A stretch of 57,668 nucleotides of DNA from Trichomonas tenax (lineage: Eukaryota > Parabasalia > Trichomonadida > Trichomonadidae). The stretch covers positions 1 through 57,668 of the forward strand of contig JALKBU010000234.1 in NCBI GenBank assembly GCA_023091735.1, given 5' to 3'. Below are positions 5,780 to 16,437 of the stretch, in pieces (position 1 is the first letter of the stretch; the number at the start of each line of letters is the position of its first letter). The translations under genes were made by a program, and so were the position numbers. The notes beneath the pieces are model-generated. The model did not search any database and was not told the origin of the DNA. It saw nothing but the letters and a program-made list of their open reading frames with translations.

Positions 5780-8700
5780 TTATTTCTGGTTGTTGATAGC
5801 AACAAGTAACTTTTCGAGGCCTAAAGAAACACCCTCGAAAAGCGATGCAGGGATAATGTGCTCATCTGAAATACCTAACTGAGTGAGAAGCCATTGAACA
5901 TTTGGCTTGAGACTTGCACCAATGCCGACTTTGAAACCTGGATTGAAAGAATATTTGTTGGGGACGAATTGATACTGAATCTTCTTTGGTTTCGGCTTTT
6001 CCTGTATTGGAGATGATGCAATGTTATCCATACTGAGTTGCTTGGCAGCGTATTTAAGGAGATCAACAAGGAATTCGTAATCTGTTAGAGTTAATGTTGG
6101 CTCAATAAGTCCATCGAAGTTTGTGACAAAGTCGTAATGAATCATTGAACCATTGAGACCGATTTGGACTGTGTCTAAGTCGCCTGTTATCGCAGGAAGC
6201 TTCAGAATCTCTCTGAGCGATGGTTTGTTCGTGCTCATTATCATCTTTCCGAGAACAATTGGCTTGAAAGCGAAGTTGAGATCGCGTGATATTCTTTCCA
6301 TCGTGTCTGTGGATATTCCAAGGCTTAAGTTGACACCACCAATGTTGAGGCGAATTGATTCTGTGTCCTTGAAGTAGTAACGGAACAGTTCGACCTTGAC
6401 ACCTGATGTCAAGAAGATGAGGCGGCTGTTTGGTGGTACAACAACAGGTAGAGGCGTTGCTACCTTTGGTTTAGGAACAGTTGTGCGATTTGCTCTTTGG
6501 ATGCCAATCATTATTGGATCCGCAACTGTGTGATAGAAGCTCAATAAGTTTGGAACTGTCTGTGCTGTCGCTGATACAACAGGAGATTCGATTGACGCGA
6601 GCATGATTGAATATGGCCCTGTCTTCTTGATCGAGGAACGTGTGATGAGATTGATTCTTTCAACAGTGATGGATAAGAACTGATCTTCGAGAGATCTCAT
6701 TTCCGCAGAAAGCTTTCCTAAGATGAAGAGAAGTTTCGATGATTTCTTCGATGACTGTTCCTTCATGAAGTAAATTGTTTCGATTCCAATATCACTCGTG
6801 AGTCTTCCGAATGAGTTGAGCGAAATAGAGTCGACAGTTAAGAACATAAGTTCTTTCGAGATTTCAGCTCTGATTGGATATAACTTGAACAGCATATTTC
6901 CTGCTCCGCTTGTGTAGTTGAAATATAAGTCGATGGAATTCAGCAACAACTTCAGCTTGAAGTTTGTATCGCTTTCCGGCTTCGGTGGAGCAGTTTGAGG
7001 CGGTGGTGGAATCGGAATCTTCGGTGGGGAATCTGGTGATGGGAATTTCTCTTCGTTGAACACTTTGAGTAGTGGTTGGACCCAAACATCGTTGAACAAA
7101 GAGATTTCTTCGATTTTATCAGATGATATAGATATCTCAATCTTCGATATAACAACAGGAACTTCTGGGAGAATGAGGGATGCGTCAATGCGAGGAATAG
7201 TGAGCTCAAACAATCTTGCTGTGCGTGCATATGAATTCGTTGGCGTGTAAATGTTGTGTGTTCTTAGATAAATGTTGACAATTGAAGCATTCGTTGCGTT
7301 GTTTGTCGAACTATGAATGAGTTGAATCGCTGAAAATCCAACAACAGCAGAGATGTCTGATCTCCTTGGTTTGCATGATAAGCAGATCTCGAAGCATTTA
7401 GTGTTGAATATGATATCGTACTTGAACTTCTTCTCGATGTTATCCTTCATTAACAACAGCGCTGCTGAAGATGATTGAGGTGTGAGAGTCTTCGTCTCTT
7501 TCTTCTTCTTCGAAGATGGAGTGGGTTGAGTTTTCGCATTCTTTGATGCTCTTGGTGTTGTTGGAACCTTTGATTCCTGTTGTCCTGGTGTCAACTTGAT
7601 TGTCTTCAACAACTTCATGATCCAATCGATGAGTGGTGGCGAGAATGTCGCTTTGACATCGTTCGGAATGTTGACGACAATGTAAGCGTGATTCTGCTTG
7701 AGAAGGAACTCCAATACAACGCGTGGAATTGGAACTGTGTTTGCAATTGGATTTAAGATGATTTCTGTATCAACACATCTGAAGTGTGCTTCAACTTCGA
7801 GCTCTTTGATAGACTTAGAATCATTCTCCTTATCTTTCTCTTCTTTCTCTTCGCCATCCTCTTCCTCTTCTTCGAAATCGCTCTCTGTGGTTCCTGTTGC
7901 ACTGGATTGATCGCTATCACCGAGATCGATGACTTCCACGATCCTGACAATAGCTGTTGGGAATGTTGGGAAGAGCTTAACTTTGAGACCTGTGATATTT
8001 GCATCTGTTAAAACTCTGTTTTGGAATGAAGTAATACTTAATTCCAACTGATGGAGAGAAATGAGTGAAAGATTGTTGATCATGTCATCGTTCTGTCCCG
8101 AACGCATATTCGCTTCGAAAGCGTCTGAGCTTGGCCCTGTTGTTGTGGATGATTCCGCAGAGTTCAAAACAAGAGTGACGTCTGATATAGCAAAAACTGC
8201 TGCACTTGCCGTCTTCTTGTGGTGGCCGCTGATTCTTGTTTGGACGCATAATGAAATCGAAGGAATTGTGAGATGGCATTCTCCTGAGTGTTGAAGCGTG
8301 AGAGTGACTGAAGTGTTCCTGATCTCAAAGAAGAACTGTTGATCGATGATATCCGGGAAGTGGAGATTCTCTGTCTTGACGTCGAATCCCATTGACGTGA
8401 GCAACATTCCTGCACCTGAATCTGCAGCCTTTGCAATTGACTTGTTGATGTTTTTGATGAGTTTCTTGACCTTCTTCTGCTTCTTGACACGCTGCTGGAT
8501 CGATTTTGCAAACATAGCAATACGAGTAATGTTGATGAGGAACTGCTGCGACAATGTAACGTTTGGATCTGAGATTGTAAATCTCAACATGTTGTTCATG
8601 AAGGAAATATAGAACTCTGTTGTGAGCTGTGCTTCGAAAACTTGGATTCCAAATCCTTGGATCTGTGCTTCGAATGCGAGATTTTCTGCAATTTCAAGAT

Positions 8701-11700
8701 TGACGAACAAAGCCTCTAAACCAACAGTTGTTGAAATTTCTGGTAATGAGAATGAAACTTGTGGCATTAAGAACTGGAAATTGATATTGAAAGTCTGTTT
8801 GTTGGTAGGTTTCTTCGTTTCCTTGAGAGAAATTGTTTGCTCTGCCTTCTTTCTTGCTTCTTTGATTGCTTTCTTTTCTATCTGCGACAAAATCGTGTTC
8901 AGCAAGCAAACTAATTGTGTGACACTTTCTCCATCGCCGAGGAAATTGATCTGCCCGAGCATCAAGAATATCAAGAGATGGAGCTGCTCAACGTTGAAGC
9001 TTCCGTGCAGTAGTAATGGTGCAACTTGAACATTGAAGATGTTTGTGATAGAAATAATTGGTTCGTGGATGAAAGTGAAGAATGTCAAAATCGAATCTTC
9101 GTTGGAAACGAGTCCTGAAATTCCTGGTAACTGGAAAACAGCATATTGTGTTTCGTTCAATATACACTTAATTGTAATTGGTTCGACTAATATTGTTACG
9201 CACAAAGCATCCAAAATTTCTTTCAGCAAATCGTTCTTCTTCGGAGTGACTTCTTCAACTTTGAATGAATCTCTCTTGAGACTGTTTCTTCTTCTTGGCG
9301 TCAAAATTGTCTTCTGCTCTTCGATGTTGAAGCCCAGAGCCCTCTCTATGTGCTTGATTGGGTCGAGAACGAATGAAATTGGGAACTCGATGTTGATTGG
9401 TTCGATTCTGAAGGCGCCTTCGAGAGATTCCGAGCGCTGACAGATCGAAAAGCTCTTGAAGTTCGCGGTGAAGAAATCTGAGACTTGGAATGCCAAGTCA
9501 TTGATTGACGCAGTAACAGAGAACCTTGTGGATGTCTCTAAGTAAGGATTGGATGTAATTGCTGCTGCTGCACGAGCGAGATCGATTGAAATTTCATTGA
9601 AACCGATGTGGACGTCGTTTATCAATATGTGAGCAAAGAGCTTTGTAGAACTTTGAGGTTTAACTGTAGGTTCATCTTCAGAGTCGATGTCTTCGATTAT
9701 TGTATCCATTTGATTATCTTCACCAATAGACTTCAATGCTTCGATGAATTTGAGTATTGGCGGTCCTGTTTCAAGAGTCATTGACTTAATTCCTGCTGTC
9801 AAAGCGACCGTCTTTCCGGAGATTTCACCAGAGACTGGATATGGAACGACTTTGATGTAAGAAGCTTTCTCTGGGTCTGTAAATACAACTGAGAATGTTG
9901 GTAACTTGATATTGAGATATTTCGGTGGCTCATCGAGATTTGCCTCTGGATCGCCAACATTCTTGAAGTAGATGTTGAAGTTCATTAAGTCCATTGCCAT
10001 GGCTGTTGTGTACATCGCAGTGATGTCTGCACAGTAATCAGGGTTCATGAATTGATTCACGACTTTGTACTGTGTTTCTCTTAATATCTTCTTCTCTTGA
10101 TCATATTCTGGAGAGTTCTTAAGAAGAGCTATGAAGTCTTCCATTCTCTTTCCAAACACTGGCATGGGAAGACCAGAAAGCTCAACTTTAAGCGCTGATC
10201 CTATTAATCCGATGAGTTGTGGGGATCCTTGATTTAAATCAAGAGCGATTGGATCAATATTGACATTTGATTTCGCATTATTCATTGCAATAACAATATT
10301 AGGAACTTTCAAAGAGATATCCTGCTCTTCTTTATCGAATTTTGATGCACAAACTGTGACTTCGTTAATCTTAACGCTGATCTTATTTGTCATGTTCTCT
10401 AAATCTTTGTTGAGAAAAACTTTGATTATGTCAACGCACACTGTTAAAACGAAGTCTTGGTCGATAAGATTAACAGTTATCTTAGGCAAAAGAACTCCGA
10501 TATTGTTCTGTCTGTAAAATTCAACAGTGCAGAACTCAGACTCCATGTCACGCGCGTAAGAATCAAGAAGCATTGAGTTGGATTTGAAATTCATCATCTC
10601 AATCAAAGCAGCAAGAACAGGAATTGTTACAGAACTGACATTAACAATGAGATTGTGTGGAATGCAGACATCCATTTCCATTTTAACTCTCGAGAATTTA
10701 TCTTTGATCTCAGCAGTAAATTGTGTTGGATCAACTTCGCTCGCAATATCACGTGTTAGAATTCCAGGGAAGTTATGTGAATAAACTCGGCAGACTTTGA
10801 AATGATAGCTCCAAGCTGCCAATTGTTGTGGCGTGCAGAATAACTTCTTTGTTTTGTAATTAATAACAGGAATCTCTAATGTGTAAGCTCCACCTTCAAA
10901 TGGATTGGATGCGAGTTCTTGCGAGAGATCTATTTCTTCTTTGAGAGTTGCTGTGTAAGCGTTAGGATCAAATATCTCAGGATTAGTGAAGAAATTCTCA
11001 GGAAGATCCGGAACTTCGCTCCATAAGAATGGATATCGCTTGAGATTCTTATCAAACTGTCTTAACAACTCTGCTTGCTTTACTATATCTTCTTTGTTGC
11101 CATCGTATCTTCCATTTCTCAACAAGTTTAAATATAGCGTTGTTCTGAACATTGGTATCAATGGACCATTGTCGTATTCTTGAATCAAATGAATAACATC
11201 GATGGAAGGAATCACGACATACATGTGAGTGTGAAAATCCTCGTCAATCAAGTTATCCATCAATACGCTGATACCAGAAGGAAGCAAAGCAGCAAGAACA
11301 CCTAATTGTCCCATATCAACATAAAGTGTGATGTCATAAACACTAACAGAAATATTCCGCAAATAATAAAAATACCAATGATCGAAATTACTAATAGGAC
11401 GTGAATCTTCCGAGAACCAGTGATGAATGAATGATGTGGTAATCTCTAGACCTGATAGGATATGTGGTAAAAGCGCAAAACCAGCTAATTTTCCAATAGT
11501 AACATTGATATCGCTTGATGTTGTAATGCCTGGCTTTGCAGCAATATATCTCAATTCTACACCAAGTCCATCCATGTGTACTAAACCAACAGCATCGTTC
11601 ATCTCCTTCTCTCCAATCTGCTCCTTGTAGAATACTTCGTAAGGAAAGTCTGATGAAGGAATGTTTGCAACAATTGACTCGATATTGAGCAAAACTTGGA

Positions 11701-13816
11701 AATAAGGGAAAATGCTTTCAACTGTTAACACCATATTGCTTATAGTACCAACGGCACAGTTCTTTGTGTCATACATCTGATAAGGAACTTTCAATGTACC
11801 TGTGTCGATGCTTAAAACAACAGAAATGTGGAATTTGTATGGAACATATGTTGGTTTGTTTCTCTCCGCCAATTCTTTGAGTGTTTCGGGGAATTTCTTT
11901 TCAGCACTTGTGTAGTTAACAATGACATCGAGAATAGAAAAGATGAAGCTAAAGTCGCATAAGCCACTGGCTTTTGAAATCTTCAATGTCAATGGAAAAC
12001 TTGCATCACCACCGGCCTTTGCAGACCATCTGTATTCACCTTTGATTAACATTCGTTCGAATGCGAGGTAATTGTTTATATCTGTTCCTCTTCTGATCCT
12101 GTTCATGTGATTTGGTGGCAAAACAAATTCTGCACCACCTTGGACCATATCTATTGAGAAACTGATTCCTTTCTTTTCAGCATTATATTCCGTAAACGGT
12201 GCAGTCATTCTGAATGTCATTCCTGCTAATTTGATATCCAAGTGTTGATGTGCGTCTGGATTTTCGACTTGTGAGTAATCAGGTGATTTCTCCATCAGTA
12301 ATTTCACTGTTACTGGTGACATATCAACAACGATGTAATAACTCCATGGGAAGAAGTTATGCGCTGTGTCTGGGACTGTTTGGAATGGATAATATGAAGC
12401 CCAATCAGTTCCAAGATTTGTGAGAAAATCAATGTGATATGGATGTAAAAACACATTTACATTTTCGAATTTGCAAAAGACTGATGTTTGGGTGACATCG
12501 TGCCACCTTTCTTTATAGAAGTTTCCCATTTCAACGTTCAACGAATCAGCTGTTATTAAGTTTTCTGGACCTAATGATGATGAAATTTTTGGTGATTTGA
12601 TTTCTGCAGAAACAGTTATCTTACACTCGTCAATAGTGTTTGGATATTGAGCGCTGATTACTTCTATACGAGATCCTTCTTCACCAATAATTGCTAAAGA
12701 TTCGTATGATAAAACTTGGGTTATAAAAGGTATTTTGAACGTGAATTTCTGTAAGAATGTAATCACGACTTCTAAGTTCTTAATGCGATTGTTATTTGGT
12801 GGATATAACACTGGATCGTTGAAATAGAATGGTAAAAAGAATTTCATAAATGCAACACGTAATTTGTCTGTGTAAGGTCCGTAAATTAATTGAGTTTCTT
12901 CATTAAACTTAACATCAATGATCCATCGCGGTTCTTCTGTTACTTGTTCTAATTCCGGAATTTCATCGTTAATGTAGCATCCAGGCATATCTGTGGTCAT
13001 TGTAACAGAGACAATCTCTGACCTGACAACTGAGTGATACTTTTTTGATCGCTCTTGTATTTCTCTCATCGAAATTGCGAAGATTTCTGGATATTCGATT
13101 TGATGTGGATAAACAAGGAAGTCGAAGCCAGAAAAGAGAAGCTCTATTATGTATTTCATATGAGATTCCGGAGTTTCACGTGGTAAAAACGAATATCTTC
13201 CAAAAACGGTATTTGAATGAAGAACACAATAAGCAGGAAGCATGTCATTGCCGACTGTAATAGAGAGTGCCTTAATATCGAAAGAAAATGGTAGAATTGC
13301 GCGATAAATTACAGATAAAGGAAAAGTCTTTGGATCTTCGACTTGAGAACGCAAAAAATCAGTTATATCGCTTGATGAGGCACCATTTTTGATCTTTTCT
13401 GTTATTTCTTCGACTAAATCTGTTGAATATTTTCTGTTATATAAAGTTATCGAGACAGCGTTTAATTTTGCGTGAAATCTATCTTTGTAATCTGCTTTAT
13501 CACCGGATAAATATGAAGATATAGGACGCCAATAGTACAATGTAGCACGAATTCGTCCGATATTTATTAAATAGTCTTCAGAGACGATTTGCACTCTATG
13601 CAATGTAAATTGACCTGTAAACATCGAAAATGAAAACCTTTCGAAGTGAATTGAAAGCGATTTCGGTAAAATCATCTTCATAAATATTTTATAAAAGATT
13701 GCAGTGAGATACTGCTGAAAAAAAAACAGGTAAATCAAAATAATAATGAAGGCGAGGAAGAAAACCAAAACAGATGGAGTGATTCCACTGCTGCTGAGAA
13801 CTTCAGGCCATTCCAT
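5780..13816 (-). CDS. BLTP1: Bridge-like lipid transfer protein, BLTP1/Csf1 (Tweek) type
   Basis: A 2,678-residue uninterrupted ORF, ATG at 13816. These proteins form long hydrophobic grooves that carry phospholipids between the ER and other membranes. The N-terminus has a membrane anchor (about residues 14-36) followed by the family start: a segment on a sheet with SIHFERFSFSMFTGQ, then a conserved turn ending in LYYWRP near 95, as in Csf1/KIAA1109 rather than VPS13. The middle is a long succession of alternating hydrophobic beta strands (repeating-groove pattern), broken by low-complexity linkers: an acidic stretch near 1975-2000 and Pro-rich linkers near 2280. The C-terminus (NPGFKVGIGASLKPNVQWLL, about 2624-2643, and the following amphipathic helix) matches the family C-terminal signature. 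Length is close to yeast Csf1 and half of animal BLTP1. Confidence 0.8.
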   Translation of the reverse strand: MEWPEVLSSSGITPSVLVFFLAFIIILIYLFFFQQYLTAIFYKIFMKMILPKSLSIHFERFSFSMFTGQFTLHRVQIVSEDYLINIGRIRATLYYWRPISSYLSGDKADYKDRFHAKLNAVSITLYNRKYSTDLVEEITEKIKNGASSSDITDFLRSQVEDPKTFPLSVIYRAILPFSFDIKALSITVGNDMLPAYCVLHSNTVFGRYSFLPRETPESHMKYIIELLFSGFDFLVYPHQIEYPEIFAISMREIQERSKKYHSVVRSEIVSVTMTTDMPGCYINDEIPELEQVTEEPRWIIDVKFNEETQLIYGPYTDKLRVAFMKFFLPFYFNDPVLYPPNNNRIKNLEVVITFLQKFTFKIPFITQVLSYESLAIIGEEGSRIEVISAQYPNTIDECKITVSAEIKSPKISSSLGPENLITADSLNVEMGNFYKERWHDVTQTSVFCKFENVNVFLHPYHIDFLTNLGTDWASYYPFQTVPDTAHNFFPWSYYIVVDMSPVTVKLLMEKSPDYSQVENPDAHQHLDIKLAGMTFRMTAPFTEYNAEKKGISFSIDMVQGGAEFVLPPNHMNRIRRGTDINNYLAFERMLIKGEYRWSAKAGGDASFPLTLKISKASGLCDFSFIFSILDVIVNYTSAEKKFPETLKELAERNKPTYVPYKFHISVVLSIDTGTLKVPYQMYDTKNCAVGTISNMVLTVESIFPYFQVLLNIESIVANIPSSDFPYEVFYKEQIGEKEMNDAVGLVHMDGLGVELRYIAAKPGITTSSDINVTIGKLAGFALLPHILSGLEITTSFIHHWFSEDSRPISNFDHWYFYYLRNISVSVYDITLYVDMGQLGVLAALLPSGISVLMDNLIDEDFHTHMYVVIPSIDVIHLIQEYDNGPLIPMFRTTLYLNLLRNGRYDGNKEDIVKQAELLRQFDKNLKRYPFLWSEVPDLPENFFTNPEIFDPNAYTATLKEEIDLSQELASNPFEGGAYTLEIPVINYKTKKLFCTPQQLAAWSYHFKVCRVYSHNFPGILTRDIASEVDPTQFTAEIKDKFSRVKMEMDVCIPHNLIVNVSSVTIPVLAALIEMMNFKSNSMLLDSYARDMESEFCTVEFYRQNNIGVLLPKITVNLIDQDFVLTVCVDIIKVFLNKDLENMTNKISVKINEVTVCASKFDKEEQDISLKVPNIVIAMNNAKSNVNIDPIALDLNQGSPQLIGLIGSALKVELSGLPMPVFGKRMEDFIALLKNSPEYDQEKKILRETQYKVVNQFMNPDYCADITAMYTTAMAMDLMNFNIYFKNVGDPEANLDEPPKYLNIKLPTFSVVFTDPEKASYIKVVPYPVSGEISGKTVALTAGIKSMTLETGPPILKFIEALKSIGEDNQMDTIIEDIDSEDEPTVKPQSSTKLFAHILINDVHIGFNEISIDLARAAAAITSNPYLETSTRFSVTASINDLAFQVSDFFTANFKSFSICQRSESLEGAFRIEPINIEFPISFVLDPIKHIERALGFNIEEQKTILTPRRRNSLKRDSFKVEEVTPKKNDLLKEILDALCVTILVEPITIKCILNETQYAVFQLPGISGLVSNEDSILTFFTFIHEPIISITNIFNVQVAPLLLHGSFNVEQLHLLIFLMLGQINFLGDGESVTQLVCLLNTILSQIEKKAIKEARKKAEQTISLKETKKPTNKQTFNINFQFLMPQVSFSLPEISTTVGLEALFVNLEIAENLAFEAQIQGFGIQVFEAQLTTEFYISFMNNMLRFTISDPNVTLSQQFLINITRIAMFAKSIQQRVKKQKKVKKLIKNINKSIAKAADSGAGMLLTSMGFDVKTENLHFPDIIDQQFFFEIRNTSVTLTLQHSGECHLTIPSISLCVQTRISGHHKKTASAAVFAISDVTLVLNSAESSTTTGPSSDAFEANMRSGQNDDMINNLSLISLHQLELSITSFQNRVLTDANITGLKVKLFPTFPTAIVRIVEVIDLGDSDQSSATGTTESDFEEEEEDGEEKEEKDKENDSKSIKELEVEAHFRCVDTEIILNPIANTVPIPRVVLEFLLKQNHAYIVVNIPNDVKATFSPPLIDWIMKLLKTIKLTPGQQESKVPTTPRASKNAKTQPTPSSKKKKETKTLTPQSSSAALLLMKDNIEKKFKYDIIFNTKCFEICLSCKPRRSDISAVVGFSAIQLIHSSTNNATNASIVNIYLRTHNIYTPTNSYARTARLFELTIPRIDASLILPEVPVVISKIEISISSDKIEEISLFNDVWVQPLLKVFNEEKFPSPDSPPKIPIPPPPQTAPPKPESDTNFKLKLLLNSIDLYFNYTSGAGNMLFKLYPIRAEISKELMFLTVDSISLNSFGRLTSDIGIETIYFMKEQSSKKSSKLLFILGKLSAEMRSLEDQFLSITVERINLITRSSIKKTGPYSIMLASIESPVVSATAQTVPNLLSFYHTVADPIMIGIQRANRTTVPKPKVATPLPVVVPPNSRLIFLTSGVKVELFRYYFKDTESIRLNIGGVNLSLGISTDTMERISRDLNFAFKPIVLGKMIMSTNKPSLREILKLPAITGDLDTVQIGLNGSMIHYDFVTNFDGLIEPTLTLTDYEFLVDLLKYAAKQLSMDNIASSPIQEKPKPKKIQYQFVPNKYSFNPGFKVGIGASLKPNVQWLLTQLGISDEHIIPASLFEGVSLGLEKLLVAINNQK

Positions 13817-14462
13817 GTTTTATGAAAAACTTTTTCATCATTCTTTTTTCCACGGAAATAGGCATTCTGTACATCATAAAATCGATTCACTGATTCAAAT
13901 TTGCGAAATTTCAAAAATAAGAGTGTTCATTTGATTAATAAACAAAATTGATCTATTTCAGTTATATAATTACTTTGGGTGGAGCTGATTAAAGCGAAAT
14001 AAAACAGTTATCTTTGGACAATGTTAAGATATTATTTTGATGAATTAAGTTTTTCTTAGCTGCCCAATTATCTTTTAAATTTAGTCTCAACTATACTGCA
14101 TCTTTATAGCCTCAGGTTTAATTTAAGGACGGCTTAAATATTTTATCATTTCAATATTAATTGATATGTAAAGCCTTAATCTTTAGATTTATAATAAAAA
14201 ACTTCACTGTATCAATCCTTTATAATCAAATCTACTCTAACTCTTTTTTTATGATTCAGAGTATTTCTGATATTTTACATGGCAAATTCATGAGATATTG
14301 ACGTGTAAAGTAGACATTTCTTATTTGTTTGAATGATCTCATATAATTTTTTCTTTGATAAGGACTTTACAAAACCAGATTTATTAATACAGTTAAATAC
14401 TGTTACTTTAGATATCCTATACAAAATAATGGAATTTTGCCGTTTCAATTTTTATTTTTTTC
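13817..14462. other. Divergent intergenic region, 646 bp
   Basis: Lies between the starts of the BLTP1-like gene (minus) and the first GT61 gene (plus), so it must hold both promoters. It is AT-rich. TTTTTCAT occurs just before the BLTP1 ATG, and a T-run ending in TTTTTTTCATG reads into the GT61 ATG, which could serve as initiator-like elements. No RNA gene or repeat was seen. Confidence 0.5.
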
Positions 14463-15758
14463 ATGAATAGACATTGGAGAGTTTTAAACCAACGTGAAAT
14501 GTTAATGATTTTTATAATTCTACTTTACACCTATTACCTCATGATCGAGTACAAGAATAGCATGCAGCAATTTCATATCAAAGCGCATAAAATTAAAGCA
14601 ATCAATCGATTAACACACATTCCAAATCTAACACGCGTTGAATGGAGCAAGCAAGATGTCATATGTCAAATTCAGATCAATCAATCGAATAATCCAATGA
14701 TTAATGATTTAGGATTTTATTATAATTATGATCTTAAACATATGATGAAATTTTCTGGTCATCATAGCGTCTACAACCCAAAAACCGGGCTTACGATGCA
14801 TGTTTTGCAACCCAAATATAACAGAGTCTCGTATGTTGCAAATCACATCGATTGCATATTGACTATATTTTCATCATGTTATGTCGCGAGCAATGGCGCT
14901 GTTTCTAACGGAACGCATGAAATAGAGAACTGTAACTATACTGGATTACCGTGGATGTATGAGTATCATCCAGGACCAGTAATACAATATTTAAATCGTG
15001 TAATTGCTTTTGGACATGGAATTAATAATTACGGACACTTTTGTTACGATACATTGTCTCCACTAATGCTTGTTCCACAGGATTTTCTGCAAAATTCTTA
15101 TATTCTAGTATATTTCAAAGCAAGTTATAAAGAAAACATGTTCGAATTGCTTGGAATCCCTTTAAATAAAGTAATTTTTGGGGAAATGAATACATGGGTA
15201 TATGGAGATCAAGTTTTAGTTTGTATGCATCCAAAACCACACCTCGTCCATTTTGGCCCTGCATTTAGAGCTCTTGTTACTAAGTTAAAGAAGAATTCAG
15301 GCGTTGGCAATATTGAACCTACAAGATATGTGTTTATGAACAGAATAATAAGGAAAATAAATAACTTTGACAAATGTTTTGCAGCACTTAAAGCAAACTT
15401 TAATGTTCCTTTTGAACAACTGATTGCACAGAGCCTTAACATTACAGAGCAAATTAAACTCTTTTCAACGTTTAAGTTAATTATTACTATTAGCGGAAGT
15501 AATTGCTTTCATTTTGGTTTTATGAAAGAAAAAACTGTTGCTGTTGTTATTTGTTCAGCTCAATTTGATTATTCTGCATTTTTGGCTGCAAATTGTGTTT
15601 ATGTTAGAACTGTTGTGTTTGGAAATGAAGAATTTAATCATGATTATGGAGGTCCTATAAATGTAACGAGACTGATAGATACAACAAAAGTTGGATTGTA
15701 TTTTTTGGAGCATCAAAAATGGCCAAACTTAATCGAGCATGATGGATATCTCGCATAG
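14463..15758 (+). CDS. GT61-family glycosyltransferase (DUF563), type II membrane protein
   Basis: A 431-residue ORF with ATG at 14463. Residues about 12-29 form a signal anchor (MLMIFIILLYTYYLMIEY), giving a Golgi type II topology. The GT61 core follows: FGHGINNYGHFCYDTLSPL at about 182-200 is the family histidine/aspartate motif (x-F/Y-G-H-x-x-x-D), with the later RYVFMNRIIRKINNF and ITISGSNCFHFGFM stretches of the C-terminal Rossmann-like half. Family members transfer xylose, GlcNAc or arabinose onto glycoproteins or glycans; the donor here cannot be read. There are N-glycosylation acceptor sites. A second, broken member lies 3.7 kb downstream on the other strand, with an adaptor gene between. 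Confidence 0.75.
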   Translation: MNRHWRVLNQREMLMIFIILLYTYYLMIEYKNSMQQFHIKAHKIKAINRLTHIPNLTRVEWSKQDVICQIQINQSNNPMINDLGFYYNYDLKHMMKFSGHHSVYNPKTGLTMHVLQPKYNRVSYVANHIDCILTIFSSCYVASNGAVSNGTHEIENCNYTGLPWMYEYHPGPVIQYLNRVIAFGHGINNYGHFCYDTLSPLMLVPQDFLQNSYILVYFKASYKENMFELLGIPLNKVIFGEMNTWVYGDQVLVCMHPKPHLVHFGPAFRALVTKLKKNSGVGNIEPTRYVFMNRIIRKINNFDKCFAALKANFNVPFEQLIAQSLNITEQIKLFSTFKLIITISGSNCFHFGFMKEKTVAVVICSAQFDYSAFLAANCVYVRTVVFGNEEFNHDYGGPINVTRLIDTTKVGLYFLEHQKWPNLIEHDGYLA

Positions 15759-16437
15759 GTTTAGATTATCACTACTAATACCAATCAAACAAGGACCTCT
15801 GGTACTTCATATTTTCTTGAAATCTCGAAGTAGTAAAGTTATTCCAAATATGGATATGCGCCACTTGTTTATGCTGAGAAAAACTTCATTGAGTTTCATG
15901 CAAGATTTTATAAATCTATAAGCTACACTATGTTCATATAATATGCCATGATAGCTAAGATAACAATATGAATGCTATTAATGATCATGTCTCGAATTGA
16001 TTAATGAGAATTTTCAATCGGCAAAAAAACGATAAGATTTTTTTTCTTCGAAGAGAAATTGTAATTCCTTTCTTTTATTATTTAAACATAACACCTATAA
16101 CTCCACCAAATGATCACATTGAACGGCACCCTTCACTAATGAGATTTAAAAATATCAAGATTTATTTTTGCCATAATATTGACATATAACAAAATTGAGT
16201 ATATAGATAAAAAATTTAAGTTTTATAATATATATTGTATGAGTTGTATAGTTTGAATATGTGTATATAAGGAGAAAAACACAAGAGAAATTGTTGGGAA
16301 GAGAAGCAAAAACAAGCGAACTTGATATACGATTTTGAGGATTCCAGTCTATGTCTGCGAAAGCGGAATGGATTTATGATTATGTAAGATAGAACGGTTC
16401 ACATCCAAAACTCGAAAAGTGACGGGAGGTTTGACAA
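15759..16437. other. Intergenic region, 679 bp
   Basis: Between the end of the GT61 gene and the AP mu start. Short ORFs of 60 residues here have no recognisable content. The last 10 bases before the mu ATG contain TTTGACA (16430-16436), the reverse of the heptamer repeated at other gene starts, with AAAAGTGAC just upstream. No RNA gene seen. Confidence 0.5.

Noticed and set aside
6864..9440. Many ORFs of 60-140 codons on either strand inside the BLTP1-like gene
   Set aside because: Third-position bias of the long frame opens these shadows; none has a start context or a motif.
15739..15921. 60-codon ORF overlapping the end of the GT61 gene as a frameshifted C-terminus
   Set aside because: The GT61 ORF already has family length, and the extra piece carries no glycosyltransferase motif.
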